Origin: Cynocephalus volans
Lineage: Eukaryota; Chordata; Mammalia; Dermoptera; Cynocephalidae
Reading direction: 5' to 3'
DNA length: 64,000 bases
Assembly (NCBI RefSeq): GCF_027409185.1
Contig: NC_084464.1
Span: 47,219,095 to 47,283,094, forward strand
Position numbers and translations under genes: made by a program. Shown here piece after piece: positions 34,976 through 45,097 of the stretch. The notes beneath the pieces are model-generated. The model worked only from the letters and a program-made list of their open reading frames with translations. It was not told the origin of the DNA and did not search any database. Positions within the stretch are counted from its first letter, which is position 1. The number at the start of each line of letters is the position of its first letter.

Positions 34976-35443
34976 TTATGAATCCCTATGTTGATGTCTC
35001 CTTTCCGCTGACCGTGGTGGAGGCTGAGTCTGAGGCTGGGAGCTGGGAGCCACAGGCTGATAAACAGGCCAGTACTGCTGCCGAAAATGAGTATGAGCAT
35101 TTGGCCTGGATTTGGGCTCGGGTGCCCTCTCCATCTCCAGCTCCAGCTCCAGACCAGGGTCAGTCTCAGGCTCAGGCTCAGTCTCAGGCTCCAGCTCAAG
35201 CTCAGGCTCTGTTTCAGGCTCCAGCTCAGATTCAGGCTCCAGCTCTGACTGAGGCTCCAGCTCCTGATCCAGGTCTAGGTCTGTATCCAGCCCAGGCTCT
35301 TGTTCTGAATCCAGCATGTGATCCAGCATCAAATCTAGCTCTGAATTCTCTTCTCCTGCCTCCTGGATCTTGGTGAAGCCTGGATTTACATTTTTTGGCT
35401 TTTCTAGAAAACTTCCTCTCATGTTAGATCTTGAGTTGTCTTT
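34976..35443 (-). CDS. SLC26A8: SLC26A8 last coding exon: acidic repeat tail and stop
   Basis: The last coding exon gives 155 residues then TAA. It begins KDNSRSNMRGSFLEKPKNV (human NDNSRYKMSSSFLGSQKNV), passes through a long Glu/Pro/Leu repeat (ELEPE/EPETE units, about 35140-35330), and ends AERRHQHRDS. The human protein, as I recall it, continues about 11 residues further (YSPEGNSNEDV). Here the Tyr position is TAA. The acceptor is GTATTTCAG. Confidence 0.93.
   Translation of the reverse strand, partial: KDNSRSNMRGSFLEKPKNVNPGFTKIQEAGEENSELDLMLDHMLDSEQEPGLDTDLDLDQELEPQSELEPESELEPETEPELELEPETEPEPETDPGLELELEMERAPEPKSRPNAHTHFRQQYWPVYQPVAPSSQPQTQPPPRSAERRHQHRDS
35140..35330 (-). repeat. Coding minisatellite for the acidic SLC26A8 tail
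   Basis: Imperfect units of 6-12 bp (GAGCCT/GAGCTG-like on the gene strand) repeat and encode Glu-Leu-Glu-Pro-Glu-Thr units. The reverse strand is also open and would read Ala/Pro/Gln, a by-product of the repeat. Length variation between individuals or species is expected. Confidence 0.85.
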
Positions 35444-35869
35444 CTGAAATACACACAATTAGATGGGTTAAAATTTCCAATTAAATTTAACTTTTGAGCA
35501 ATCAAGGAATTTCGGAATACAACAGGACTTGGATTCCTGGCAAAGTAGAAAATATTTCTGGCCTAATCTGCTTTTTATCTTCTTTGTACCATTTGATTTC
35601 TCAGTTATTCACTATTCTTCAGGCTCAGTCAATCCCTAACTTCTGATTTCTCTGTTTTTTCTAGCTAGACTGGATTTTATGATCAGCCACTTAAACAGCA
35701 ATGGTCTTGACAGCATTTCGAAACATCTTGCCGTCTTGATCTCACGTTTCTTGCGTACCCCCAATGCAATCCTCAACAGGACGTGTAAGGCTATTTGTGA
35801 CCTGGCCTCTTACCATTTTCTTTAGCTTTATCTCCAGCTGTGACCCCCACCCTTTGCTCTAGCCATAAA

Positions 35870-36190
35870 GTTACCCAAAGTTGCCTGACTACTGCTTACC
35901 TTTGCTCATGCTGCTCCCTTTGCCTGCCTTGTCCTTCTCCATCTTGTCTGCATTCACTTTCACTTATTCATCATTCTAGATTCAGATCAAAGATGACCAG
36001 CCAGGATCACAGCTTCCACTGTCTTCCAACTGCACCTAACTCACACTTCTATCATGGTAACAGTAATGTATTGCCTTATTTATTTACAAACTTATCCCTT
36101 ACTAGACTCTACGCTCCTTGAGGTGGGGCAGTGTCTAGTTCTTGATATTCCCAGTACCAGGCACTGAGCCTATCACATAGCAGGTGCCCA
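35870..36190 (+). repeat. L2 fragment in SLC26A8 intron
   Basis: Diverged L2-like series ending GCTCCTTGAGGTGGGGCAGTG ... CCCAGTACCAGGCACTGAGCC. Confidence 0.55.
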
Positions 36191-36533
36191 CAAGGCTTGG
36201 TGAATCAGCCTTGCAGCAGCATTTCACAAAATTAACCACTTTCACCCTTCCTGAAACATTTTCTTCTCTTCCATCATGTAACATTCTTCTGCTTTTCCTT
36301 CTCCCTTCCTTTTTGCTTCTTCTTGGTCCCTTTGCTGTCTCCTCTACTTCTGCTAGACTCCTAAATGTTGGCGTGCCTGGGCTTGACCCTGGGACCCTTC
36401 TCTTCTCCATTTACACTCTCCTCATAAATAACTTTATTTAGGCTTATAATTTCCATTACCATTTGTATGCCAATGACTCTGGTTATAACCCTTCCCCTGA
36501 CCTGCAGGTTTATATATATACTTTCATCATTCC

Positions 36534-36539
36534 TTTTTC

Positions 36540-36572
<33 letters not shown>

Positions 36573-36658
36573 GGGTGACTGGCCTGTACGGGGATCTGAA
36601 TCTTTGACCTTGGTGTTATCAGCACTATGCTCTAACCAAGTGAGCTAAATGGCCAGCC
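36534..36658 (-). mobile_element. tRNA-Ile-derived SINE, monomer
   Basis: Antisense monomer with a T-rich (TTTTC)n tail side, then ACGGGGATCTGAATCTTTGACC and TGCTCTAACCAAGTGAGCTA ending GGCCAGCC. The flanking duplication is short (CATTCC-like). Confidence 0.8.
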
Positions 36659-36779
36659 CCATTCCCATTCTTGACATCTCCACTTGGATGTCTAACGGGC
36701 ACCTTGAATTTAATACATCCAAAATAGAGCTTGCTCCTCTCCTCGTCTTCCCTATCTTAAATGCCAGGAAAAAAATGGA

Positions 36780-37765
36780 CATATTCAATACTAAGTCTTA
36801 ATAAGGTCCTGATAAGAATGTTAGTAAACTGGGAAAATACTTTTAAAAAACATAGTAAATAATGTCCATCTTAATCCAATTGTTACCACTAGTTTTAATA
36901 GAGACACATAAGAAGCTTTTCTTATTAAATTCAGGAGTAAGACAAGACTCATAAATACTACTAAAATTGTTCTGGGAGGTCTAGCTAATGCAATAATAAG
37001 TGATATTGAAATAAGAATTCTAATAATTGGAAATTAAGAAATTAGGATTATTTTTAGAAAATATTTTTCTATCTGCAAAATCCAAGAGTATTAACAATGA
37101 AACCTCTTAGGATTGATAAAATGATTCACAAAAAGTGGCCAAATAATTTAATAAAAATCAATGACTTTTCTATGTGCTAGCAATTACCAGTTAGAAAATA
37201 TAATGAAAAAGATTTATTTTAAAAAACAATACAGATATGAAACATATAAAGTATCTAGGATTTGTTTAAATGAAGAAAGTCACAAAACCTTACTATGACT
37301 GAAACATTTAAGAAGACTGAGTAAATATAGAGACAGTCCATGATCCTAGATAGGAAGAACAAATACTGTAAAGGTATAAATTCTCAAATTATTTTATATT
37401 TTTAATGCAATTCTAATGAAAATTCCAACAGGTTTTTTTTTTTTTTTTCCCCTGGGGTGGGGGAGAACTAGACAAGAGATTCAGAAGTTGGTTTGGAAGA
37501 ATAAATCTGTGAAAATGACTCAGCAAATTTTGAAGTAGAACAGTGATGACACAGGACTTCATGACCAAATGTTAAAATGTATTATAAAGTAGTAGTAATC
37601 AAAACAGAACAATGAAACCAAAAACTAAGCTAGCAATAGACTTTAACTTTCATAAGAATGTAATATTATATGAAAATAGCTTCTTAAAACTTAGAACTTT
37701 CATAAAAATGTTAATATTTTATGAAAATCAGTAAGGAAAAGAAGGTTTATTCAATAGATGGTTGG
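36780..37765 (+). repeat. Old L1 ORF2 fragments
   Basis: Contains AATTCAGGAGTAAGACAAGACTC, GGAGGTCTAGCTAATGCAATAAT, CAATGACTTTTCTATGTGCTAGCAAT and TTGAAGTAGAACAGTGATG, typical of an L1M reverse transcriptase to 3' region. Confidence 0.75.
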
Positions 37766-37920
37766 ATGGAGCTATAGTTTGAATGTGTGGTGTCCAAAAT
37801 TCATGCTGTGGTGGTATTAAGAGGTGAGGCCTTCTGGGAAGTCATTGAGATAATATTTTGGTGTCCATCTGTGTTTTTAGTTTCTTTTTGGGGGAAACAT
37901 TTAATCTACACAGATACTGA
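37766..37920 (+). repeat. MaLR LTR fragment (MST/THE1-like)
   Basis: Has GCTATAGTTTGAATGTGTGGTGTCC followed by GGTATTAAGAGGTGAGGCCTTCTGGGAAG. Solo LTR fragment. Confidence 0.65.
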
Positions 37921-38507
37921 TTTGAAAATGCTGAAGTAGGTCCAGATCTTTACTTAGTATTAATAAATGACTAAAAATTCTGACTTATATATCATTCCCC
38001 TTTGCATTTTGGTCAGGTTTAGTAAATCTCATATTACCCACAATGTAAATAATAGCCAAAATATGAGACACACAGATCTAAACTTCTGCTAGTTCATCAA
38101 TTTTATTATTCATCCCAAGGGTGGGGTGGGGGTGGATTCTAAAAGTATAGCTGGGGGAGATATTTAAGATATTTAGCAATTGGTTTGGCACAGGCACTAA
38201 CCAAGATTACTATAAAAGGATCCTTGAGGCCTCTGCTGGGTCGGGTAAACCCCTCTCTTGAGTTGGGGAAGTGTCCTGAATGGGACCCAGATGTCATGGC
38301 AGTGGGGGCACTTGGTGGCTCAGGTTCACTACTATTTACCAATTGGTATGGGAGCATTTTAACATCTCACATTCTGGCATAGCCATATGGTGCCAGAAAA
38401 TCTTTCCTGGACATCGTTCATCTCTATCTGATCAGGCACTCCCCCAAACCCACCCCATGCCTTGCTTCAACCCCTCCTCCCAGCTCTGATGCTTCACATT
38501 ATCCAAC

Positions 38508-38692
38508 CTTGTCTGTTTCTGAGTAGGTTTCCCGTATCACTGTCTCAGATTCATCCATGCTTAACTCAGGGGAATCTGGAATCCTTCTTGACAACGCAAA
38601 CAGCACAGCGTCGTGGATGGTGAGGAACAGCTGGGCCTTGGTGATGCCATCGTCAAAGAAATCATTTCTCTCAAATCCTCTCACTACAGAAG
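38508..38692 (-). CDS. SLC26A8: SLC26A8 coding exon: end of STAS domain
   Basis: This 185-nt exon completes Ser and encodes SVVRGFERNDFFDDGITKA, then QLFLTIHDAVLFALSRR, the last STAS helix, and a linker with DESETVIRETYSETDK. It is only 100 bp from the preceding exon. The acceptor is TCTGTAG. The donor GTTGGA is weak (no A at +3 or +4), yet phase and homology fix it. Confidence 0.94.
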
Positions 38693-38792
38693 CTACAGAC
38701 CAAATCCAGAACACACACAGTGTCAGACATCTGAGGAGCAGAGGACCCAAGGTGCAAAACACAGCCCTCTCCCAGGATGAAGGATTACTCAC

Positions 38793-38847
38793 AGTGACAC
38801 CCTGCAAGGAGCACCAAAATGTTGGCCTTCTGGAAAGCATTGCACAT
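38793..38847 (-). CDS. SLC26A8: SLC26A8 coding exon: STAS helix and strand
   Basis: This 55-nt exon encodes MCNAFQKANILVLLAGCH plus one base of a Ser codon. It matches human ICNAFQNANILILIAGCHS. The acceptor is TCCCCACAG and the donor GTGAGT. Its reading frame differs from the longest ORF on this strand, which runs straight through the intron to the left. Confidence 0.93.
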
Positions 38848-39008
38848 CTGTGGGGAGAGAGTAAGTCAGTGCCAAAGAGCTTCAGACTCACTAGGAAAGG
38901 GCCTTCTAATTAGCTGAGTTTTAAAACCCCTTCAGCCATCCACTTGTCTTGGGTATATGTACCTTTGCATCCCAGTTCAGCTCTATAAACATTCGATGAG
39001 TGGACTTC

Positions 39009-39094
39009 TACGAAGGTACTTTGAAAAGTTCATGGAAAAATATAAATGAAAGATAATACAAATCTTTCCACGAACTTTTCGAAGTATCTTCGTA
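39009..39094. mobile_element. Palindromic mariner-like MITE, copy 2
   Basis: The best preserved copy, 86 bp, begins TACGAAGGTACTTTGAAAAG and ends with its near-perfect reverse complement (CTTTTCGAAGTATCTTCGTA). A TA dinucleotide stands at each end. It lies in an SLC26A8 intron. Confidence 0.9.
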
Positions 39095-40220
39095 TATGCC
39101 AGGAAATGTCTAAAGTGCTAGAAATACAAAAGAGAATCAGTCCATCTCATATGGGTGTGGGGAGTGAGAGAGAGGGTTGCTTGTGATCTCAAGGGGGGAA
39201 ATAGACTACATAAAGAGACAATGTTCTGTTAGAGAACATTCATGTGAGGAAAGCCTAGGATAGAGACAGGCACAGGTGTGATGGAAGCACTCTGGAGAGT
39301 TGTCATCAACAACTATATCTTGGTATTATTGCTTAGTGTTTGCATGTGACCCCTTCTCCCTGGAGATGAGCGGAGGAGGCAAGACCTGGCCTAGAGATGG
39401 CCATGACACATAGGGAATGGAATTTAGAAACCCTGAGGGTCACATTCATAGCTGCTTTGCAAAGTTGCATTTGACTTTAGTAAAATATCAGATACTTACT
39501 ATCAGATTAATAAACATCAGATACTAACTTCAAGTTTACTTCAACTTATACATATGCTCAGGGGCAATAAATCTTGAAGTTTACTTCAAAGCAAGTCTTA
39601 TTAACCTTAATACTCTAAGATTGAGTAGACTCCAACCCTGAGCACTAAGTTTAAGTGTCAAGAGAAACAAAACAAACTCTGCTTCTTTCAGGACCAGGAG
39701 TCATTCTGAATCAGTTGGTAAGTCATAAAAGTCATTTGGTAAAGGACCATAACAGATAGACTCTAAGTGACAAGCAATGGGAAAGGGAAATCCCATTAAT
39801 TAGAAAAAGCTGAATCTGAGTGGTTGTCTCTAGTAAGAATGGACTGCTGGGATTTTTCTTAGTAGGTTTAAGTTTTCATTTATAAAGTAAATAAAAAACA
39901 TAATGATTTCCTCCAGTAAGGTTGTATACAGAACAATTCCAAAGGGAATGAAGAAACCTGTATTTTCAGAGTGTGAGAGTGCACCATGAATGTCTGAAGG
40001 CTGTAAGGTAAAGGTGCGTGACATGGCCTCCAGGATGGGGGTGGAGCAGAAAGTCATCACCCATATGCCAGGTGTGGATGGGTGATGCCAAGGTCCAGAA
40101 TATATGGTGCCTCTACAATAAGGGAGGCAAGACAGGGGAGACAGGAGAGGATGGCCCAACCATACTATGGAAAAGAGGAAAAGAATGCTATCAGGTCAGA
40201 TGCTTAAAGTTCAAATGCTG

Positions 40221-40368
40221 GGGGCCGACCCCGTGGCTCACTTGGGTGAGTGCGGTGCTGGGAGCGCCGAGGCCGCGGGTTCAGATCCTATATAGGGATG
40301 GCCGGTGCACTCACTGGCTGAGCGCACTGCGGGTGACACCAAGCCTAGGGTCGCGATCCCCTTACGGG

Positions 40369-40421
<53 letters not shown>
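40221..40421 (+). mobile_element. tRNA-Ile-derived SINE, dimer with (AC)n tail
   Basis: Dimer starting GGGGCCGACCCCGTGGCTCAC, with TATATAGGGATGG linker and GTCGCGATCCCCTTACGGG. The tail is about 25 AC repeats (40370-40420). A perfect 15-bp duplication AAAGTTCAAATGCTG flanks it (40206-40220, 40422-40436). Confidence 0.92.
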
Positions 40422-40425
<4 letters not shown>

Positions 40426-40436
40426 TTCAAATGCTG

Positions 40437-40590
40437 GACAGGCCATTTATTAGCTGTGAGCCTCAGACCCTTAGGGGAAATATGGCCTGTTTCTCAGGGC
40501 GGTTGTGAGAATTAAAGAGACACTGCATATACATGTGTTCAACTCAGTTTGGCATGTAGCAGGCATTTGACAATGTGGGTGGAATGAAAT
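40437..40590 (+). repeat. MIR fragment
   Basis: Shows TTAGCTGTGAGCCTCAGACCC, GGTTGTGAGAATTAAAGAG and GGCATGTAGCAGGCATTTGAC, the MIR 3' series. Confidence 0.65.
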
Positions 40591-41865
40591 ATAAAGTAAC
40601 AACTACAGTACATGACTGGGAGAAGAGAACAGCCTGGTAGAACCACCTAAGATGGAAAAGCCCAAATGACAAGAGATTGTTTAATATACTTGAGTCTGAA
40701 AATGGGATGGGAAAACAGGATCTTATGGATGGGAAAGCTCTTAATGTTAATCTCTTCCAAATCTCTCATTTTATAGATGAGGAAACCAAGACCCAGTGCA
40801 ATTTAATAACTTACCTTGGATCACATGGACAGCGAGCAGTAAAGCCAGGACAAAGCATACATCCCAGACTACCAACCAGAATTCTTTCTGCCACGAAAAG
40901 CTTTCTAATGCCTCAGACCAAAGAGGCGCTGGACTCACTTAAGAGAGAATCATACTCCTTCAGGAATAAGAAAGTATAATAAAATAGGATTTGAGGATAA
41001 AAAAAGGAAAACCAGCCAAAGGAGCGTATCTCAATAAAAGGTGGGTGTAGTCAGAGCCAGGAAATGAGTGTTCAGGCTGTTTAAACCTGAGCCATCACCA
41101 ATAGAAGCAAGAGTGAGATAGACTGCTGTAAACTTAGATAAGCTGGCTGGAAGAAATATACTGTACTTATGGCATTAAACAATGAAACCGATATGGTTAG
41201 TTGTGCATCTAAACTGTCTGTACTGTACAGGAAGGAGAGAAATGAGAAGTGTCAGAGAAACCCGAGAGTGAGAGAGAAGTCAGCACCCCGGGACACAGCT
41301 TTTGAAAGAAAAATCTTGTCTTTTTCACCTGAGTCTACAAAGAGGGACATGGAGAAGACCCTACAGGTACTGGACAGGTAGCCTGAAGTGTCATTTCATC
41401 GCAACTTCTTCAAATCTGAGTGCAAGACAGGCCAGTGCCTATTTTTTATTTTTACAGTGCCTGGTTCAGAGCAGCTGAACAGTGGAGAATTCTTGGTGAG
41501 CCTTTTTCTGTAGCGTTCAGACCTATTCCTTGAAAAGATTTGCAGCTAAATCCCAGGATGTACTGGGAGTCGCTGGGCATGACACTGATCACGATTTCAA
41601 TGGTGTTAAGAGTTTATTTTTTTCATTCCATGAGAAAGAATAATGTGCCATGCTTACTGAACCAAAGTCAGGTTCAACAAATCAGAGTTGGTTTTTTTTC
41701 TTTTTCTTTTGATTGACCTTATACTACCTTCAGTGTCCAAGTTTCTGGTGGCCTAGCAATCACATAGCAGCTGAACAGTGACTAACAGGATTCATTCAGG
41801 ATTGGGTTTGGGTGGAGGTGGTAGGAAGGAATCACAGGTCTTGATAAATCTTCCTCAGTACTTAC

Positions 41866-42237
41866 CTGTCTTAATATGATTAAAGCCTGTGAATCCACAT
41901 AATGCACCATGGAGAAGTCCAGGATGATGGTGTGGGTGCTGGGTGAACGAGGCCCATCTGAGTGAGGGATGAGCAATCTACTCCCCCCATGACTTTGCAT
42001 AGCATCAGGCAGTGGTAGCGAACTGTTTCTTGAGGGATTCGTAGGAAGCTGAACTTTCTCCATCTCCTCATAGTTATGCCCTTGATTTCTCTGAGATATG
42101 GAAGATGTTGTGTATGGCACTTGGTCATCGGACACAGATTGGCTCATGTTCCTGCTCTCAAAACGTGAGCAGCGTATCAGGTTAAAGGAGGATGCATCGG
42201 GATCCAGTTTATTTTCAAATCGTTCTGTGTAAACAAT
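41866..42237 (-). CDS. SLC26A8: SLC26A8 coding exon: long STAS intervening segment and second STAS part
   Basis: This is the largest internal exon, 372 nt (124 codons). It starts IVYTERFENKLDPDASSFN, runs through a Ser/Asn/Gln-rich, probably disordered segment, and resumes the STAS fold at THTIILDFSMVHYVDSQAL. In human the last motif reads VDSRGLVVL; here the usually conserved Gly is Ala. The acceptor is TTGTCCCAG and the donor GTAAGT. The segment carries many possible phosphorylation sites. Confidence 0.95.
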
Positions 42238-43719
42238 CTGGGACAACAGTTAGGGGAGGACTGTGATAAGACTCAGAGAAGGGCTGGAAGTACTTGCAAT
42301 GATGCTGTATCTATCTACCAGCTCACTTCCCTCTCTCTTGTGAAACTTCTCCCAGACTAGGAACTGTACATTTGCTACTTGGATATCTCACTGTCACTTC
42401 AAGCTCATGACTCAACCAACATTCATCTCTGCTTATCCTTACCACTTAAAGCATCCCCTTCCCAACTTTCTATGTCCATCAATGACATTATCATTGTCTT
42501 AGTAAGCCAGACGTAAAGTCATCTTTAATTTATTTCCTTTCCTCATCCCTGGGTCCTAATTAGTCTCCAGTGCCTGCTAATACATTGTGTGAAGTATTTC
42601 TTTCCATCGGTTCCTTTCTCAGCACCTCCTTCTTTTATCAGTACAGCAGTCTTCTGTCAGAATTCCCTAAGAAAACAAAAATGACTCGGGCAGGGCTGTC
42701 TTTACTTTCCACCCCTTTCAATCTCCTAATAGGCCCAGAGACAGTACCAAGGACCAGGAATATAATGACACGCAAGATGTGAATGTGGACTCTGCATTCA
42801 CCGGAACCAGAATCTGCCTGGGGAAAGTGTACCTGTGCATTAAAGGGGTAAATAACAACATATGTGGACAAGAACTGTAAGGCATATGGAAAAATGAAAA
42901 TAATTCATTTGCTACAGTGGTATAATTCTGGGTCATGTTTCTTTTTTAAAAAATCTATTATTCTAACAATGTTGCTTGTGATATAAATTTTAAAAATTTA
43001 AAGGTTAAAACTATACAAGATAGTATATATTGTATAGCAAAAACAGTGGTGTGGATAGATCATAATGTTACAGTTCAAAGGTGAGAGCTGTTTCCCAAGT
43101 CTTAAAGGTCACTGAGGCCAGGCCTTTGGGGGACAGGAGCGTGTGGCCCAGTGGCAGGGAGATGTAAGCTCCTCCAGGCAAAGGAAATTCTCTAAGAGCT
43201 TCCCTTTTTTCTCTTTCGTCTTCTCTACATTTTTGTCTTTCTCATGATAACCTCATCCCATGTCTGCTTGACCTTACATCCCAGGCCAAGCCTCTTATCC
43301 CGAGAACACACTTATTACTACCTTGGTGTTTTTGCCAGGCCTGTCCATGGACTGGGAATCCTCTTTTTCCCTACCCAACATCAGCCCAAACTTTTCTTTC
43401 CCACCCAGCCCAAGTCCATTGCCACCATGAAGTTTCTCTGTCTTTTTGAGCTCATACTGATTTCCTCTTACCTTAAGTCTTAGAATTATTGAAATCTAAA
43501 CACAAAATTTAGAAGATAGCAATGTACTGTATTGTATGGTTTACAACCCTATTCCATCAATCTAAAGATGTACCACTATTTTTTGTACTATCAAGAAAGG
43601 AAAAAAAAATGCTGAAAATTAAACTATGCCACATCATGGAACTGCATGATGCAATTTCTGAGATGTGAAAAAAATGTATAATTTAGAATTGATAAAATGC
43701 AATATAGTCTTTTCTGTCA

Positions 43720-44010
43720 CACTAATAGAGCGTTATCTCCCTAATTTGATTTAAAACTACATGAATTGCTTCAAAAATGTGTTCTTGAGGGACTCTAGGT
43801 GGGTGGGGGTATAGATGAAACAAGATTGGCTATGAGTTGATAAATCTTAAAGCTGATAGTGGGACATAGGTGCTCATTATATTTTCTCAACTTTTGCATA
43901 TGTTCAAAATTTTCCATTAAAAATTTTTTAAAATAACTACCTGAATGAACCTTGAGGACATTATGCTAAGTGAAATAAGCTAGTCACAAAATGACTGTAT
44001 AGAAGTGGAG
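43720..44010 (+). repeat. Old L1 3' end beside an SLC26A8 exon
   Basis: Contains GGTATAGATGAAACAAGATTGGC and ends AAAATTTTCCATTAAAAATTT; a second L1 piece (CCTTGAGGACATTATGCTAAGTG) follows. It stops about 30 bp from the donor of the exon ending at 44039. Confidence 0.75.
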
Positions 44011-44038
44011 AAAAATACAGTAAAGAAGCATTTCTAAC

Positions 44039-44170
44039 CCTGGGCGGTGGCTCCAGGTCATCACAGTTGCAGAAACACCTACAAATCTTTTCGTTCTGTA
44101 GGTTGGTATCACTTTGATTAAACAGGCAGAAAATTTCTTCTTCTTTAAGAGGCACCCTTACCATATCAAC
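44039..44170 (-). CDS. SLC26A8: SLC26A8 coding exon: STAS, Cys-rich start of intervening segment
   Basis: This 132-nt exon (44 codons) encodes VDMVRVPLKEEEIFCLFNQ, then a Cys-rich stretch KICRCFCNCDDLEPPPR. The CRCFCNCDDLEP motif is typical of SLC26A8. The donor is GTTAGA, off consensus at +3. An old L1 fragment ends about 30 bp beyond this donor in the intron. Confidence 0.93.
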
Positions 44171-44293
44171 CTGAAAGATGTAAGAGGAGTCTCATGTAGA
44201 GGGTTAGTGGTGGAAAAACACAACAGGATGGGAGAGGGATGCTTGTGGGGGGAGCAGAGCAGATAGAGAAAGGCAGGGGAGGAAAGCGGGTAC

Positions 44294-44386
44294 CTCTTTT
44301 AACAGCTTGTGTTTTAGGTGGTAAACGTTTACAAATGTAATAGAGTTGCAGCACTGGAAGATTTTCACCCCAGGAATGCTTACAAT
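44294..44386 (-). CDS. SLC26A8: SLC26A8 coding exon: STAS domain, first part
   Basis: This 93-nt exon (31 codons) encodes IVSIPGVKIFQCCNSITFV and NVYHLKHKLLKE. It is the STAS beta-strand carrying the IPGVKIF motif found across SLC26 proteins. The acceptor is CTTGCAG and the donor GTACCC. It continues in phase 0 into the next exon after 123 nt of intron. Confidence 0.94.
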
Positions 44387-44493
44387 CTGCAAGACAAAAA
44401 TGTGAAGTTGAGGGAAATGTCTCAGTTCTTTTACGGAGTAAAAATAATAATTCCTTATAAACTTCTGGAGAAACTGTATTCTTTCTTATTAGA

Positions 44494-44539
44494 GGCAAGA
44501 AAATTCTTTCCTCCCAGGCAAGAAAATTCTTTCCTCCCA
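44494..44539 (+). repeat. Perfect two-copy 23-bp tandem repeat
   Basis: Two identical units starting GGCAAGAAAATTCTTTCC lie head to tail (44494-44516, 44517-44539) in the 453-bp intron between two STAS exons. Confidence 0.9.
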
Positions 44540-44839
44540 TTTCTCTCCTGCTTTTCCTGCTTCCTTCTTTTCCACTCCATTTTCCCTCACTCCTCCTTTT
44601 TTCTTGGCTTTCCTCTCCTTAAAGTACGTTTTAAAATTATCTTTAACTGGCTGCGGTATTGTAAGGATTTGGATACTTAAGAACCTGCCTCTACCCTTGT
44701 GCTTCACTTCCCCCTCCTTTGTAAATGTGTGTCTGCAGTGCAGCAAACAACAGCAAAGGGATTTTGCAGAAAAGCAAAGCTCCAGGCTTGGTCCATCCCA
44801 TCCCTTAGGCAAAGGAGTGGAACTGGTTTGGATTCTTAC

Positions 44840-44909
44840 CTCCCGACAATCATTGATGCTTCTATAAATGTTGGTGTTAGGGATTTGGCCCAGGAGAAGA
44901 ATCTTAGCT
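44840..44909 (-). CDS. SLC26A8: SLC26A8 coding exon: membrane-to-STAS linker
   Basis: This 70-nt exon completes Arg and encodes AKILLLGQIPNTNIYRSIN then DCRE. It opens the STAS domain (the family motif LGxIPNTxIYR). It is separated from the previous exon by an intron of only 81 nt. Human has Tyr where this copy has Cys (NDYRE versus NDCRE). Confidence 0.94.
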
Positions 44910-44990
44910 CTGAAAGGAAATGCACTTGACTTTAGGTCATAGTTGCCTTACCTTGTCATGGCTAACCTCCTATTATCTGAGACAAAGTAC

Positions 44991-45097
44991 CTGTGTGAAC
45001 GGACAGTTATGATGAAGAAAGCAAAAACTAATGAAATGAGCAGTCCCATGTCCAGTCCTAGGAAAATTGCAGCTGAGAATGTCACCATCCAGAGAGC
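44991..45097 (-). CDS. SLC26A8: SLC26A8 coding exon: last membrane helices
   Basis: This 107-nt exon encodes ALWMVTFSAAIFLGLDMGL and LISLVFAFFIITVRSH plus two bases of Arg. It forms the last membrane pair before the cytoplasmic STAS domain (human ALWMMTFSSSIFLGLDIGL). The acceptor CCATAAG has a short, weak pyrimidine tract. The donor is GTACTT, weaker than consensus. Confidence 0.94.

Noticed and set aside
34972-35376. Plus-strand 134-codon Ala/Pro/Gln ORF
   Set aside because: It is the reverse complement of the acidic SLC26A8 repeat and exists only because the repeat lacks stops on both strands.
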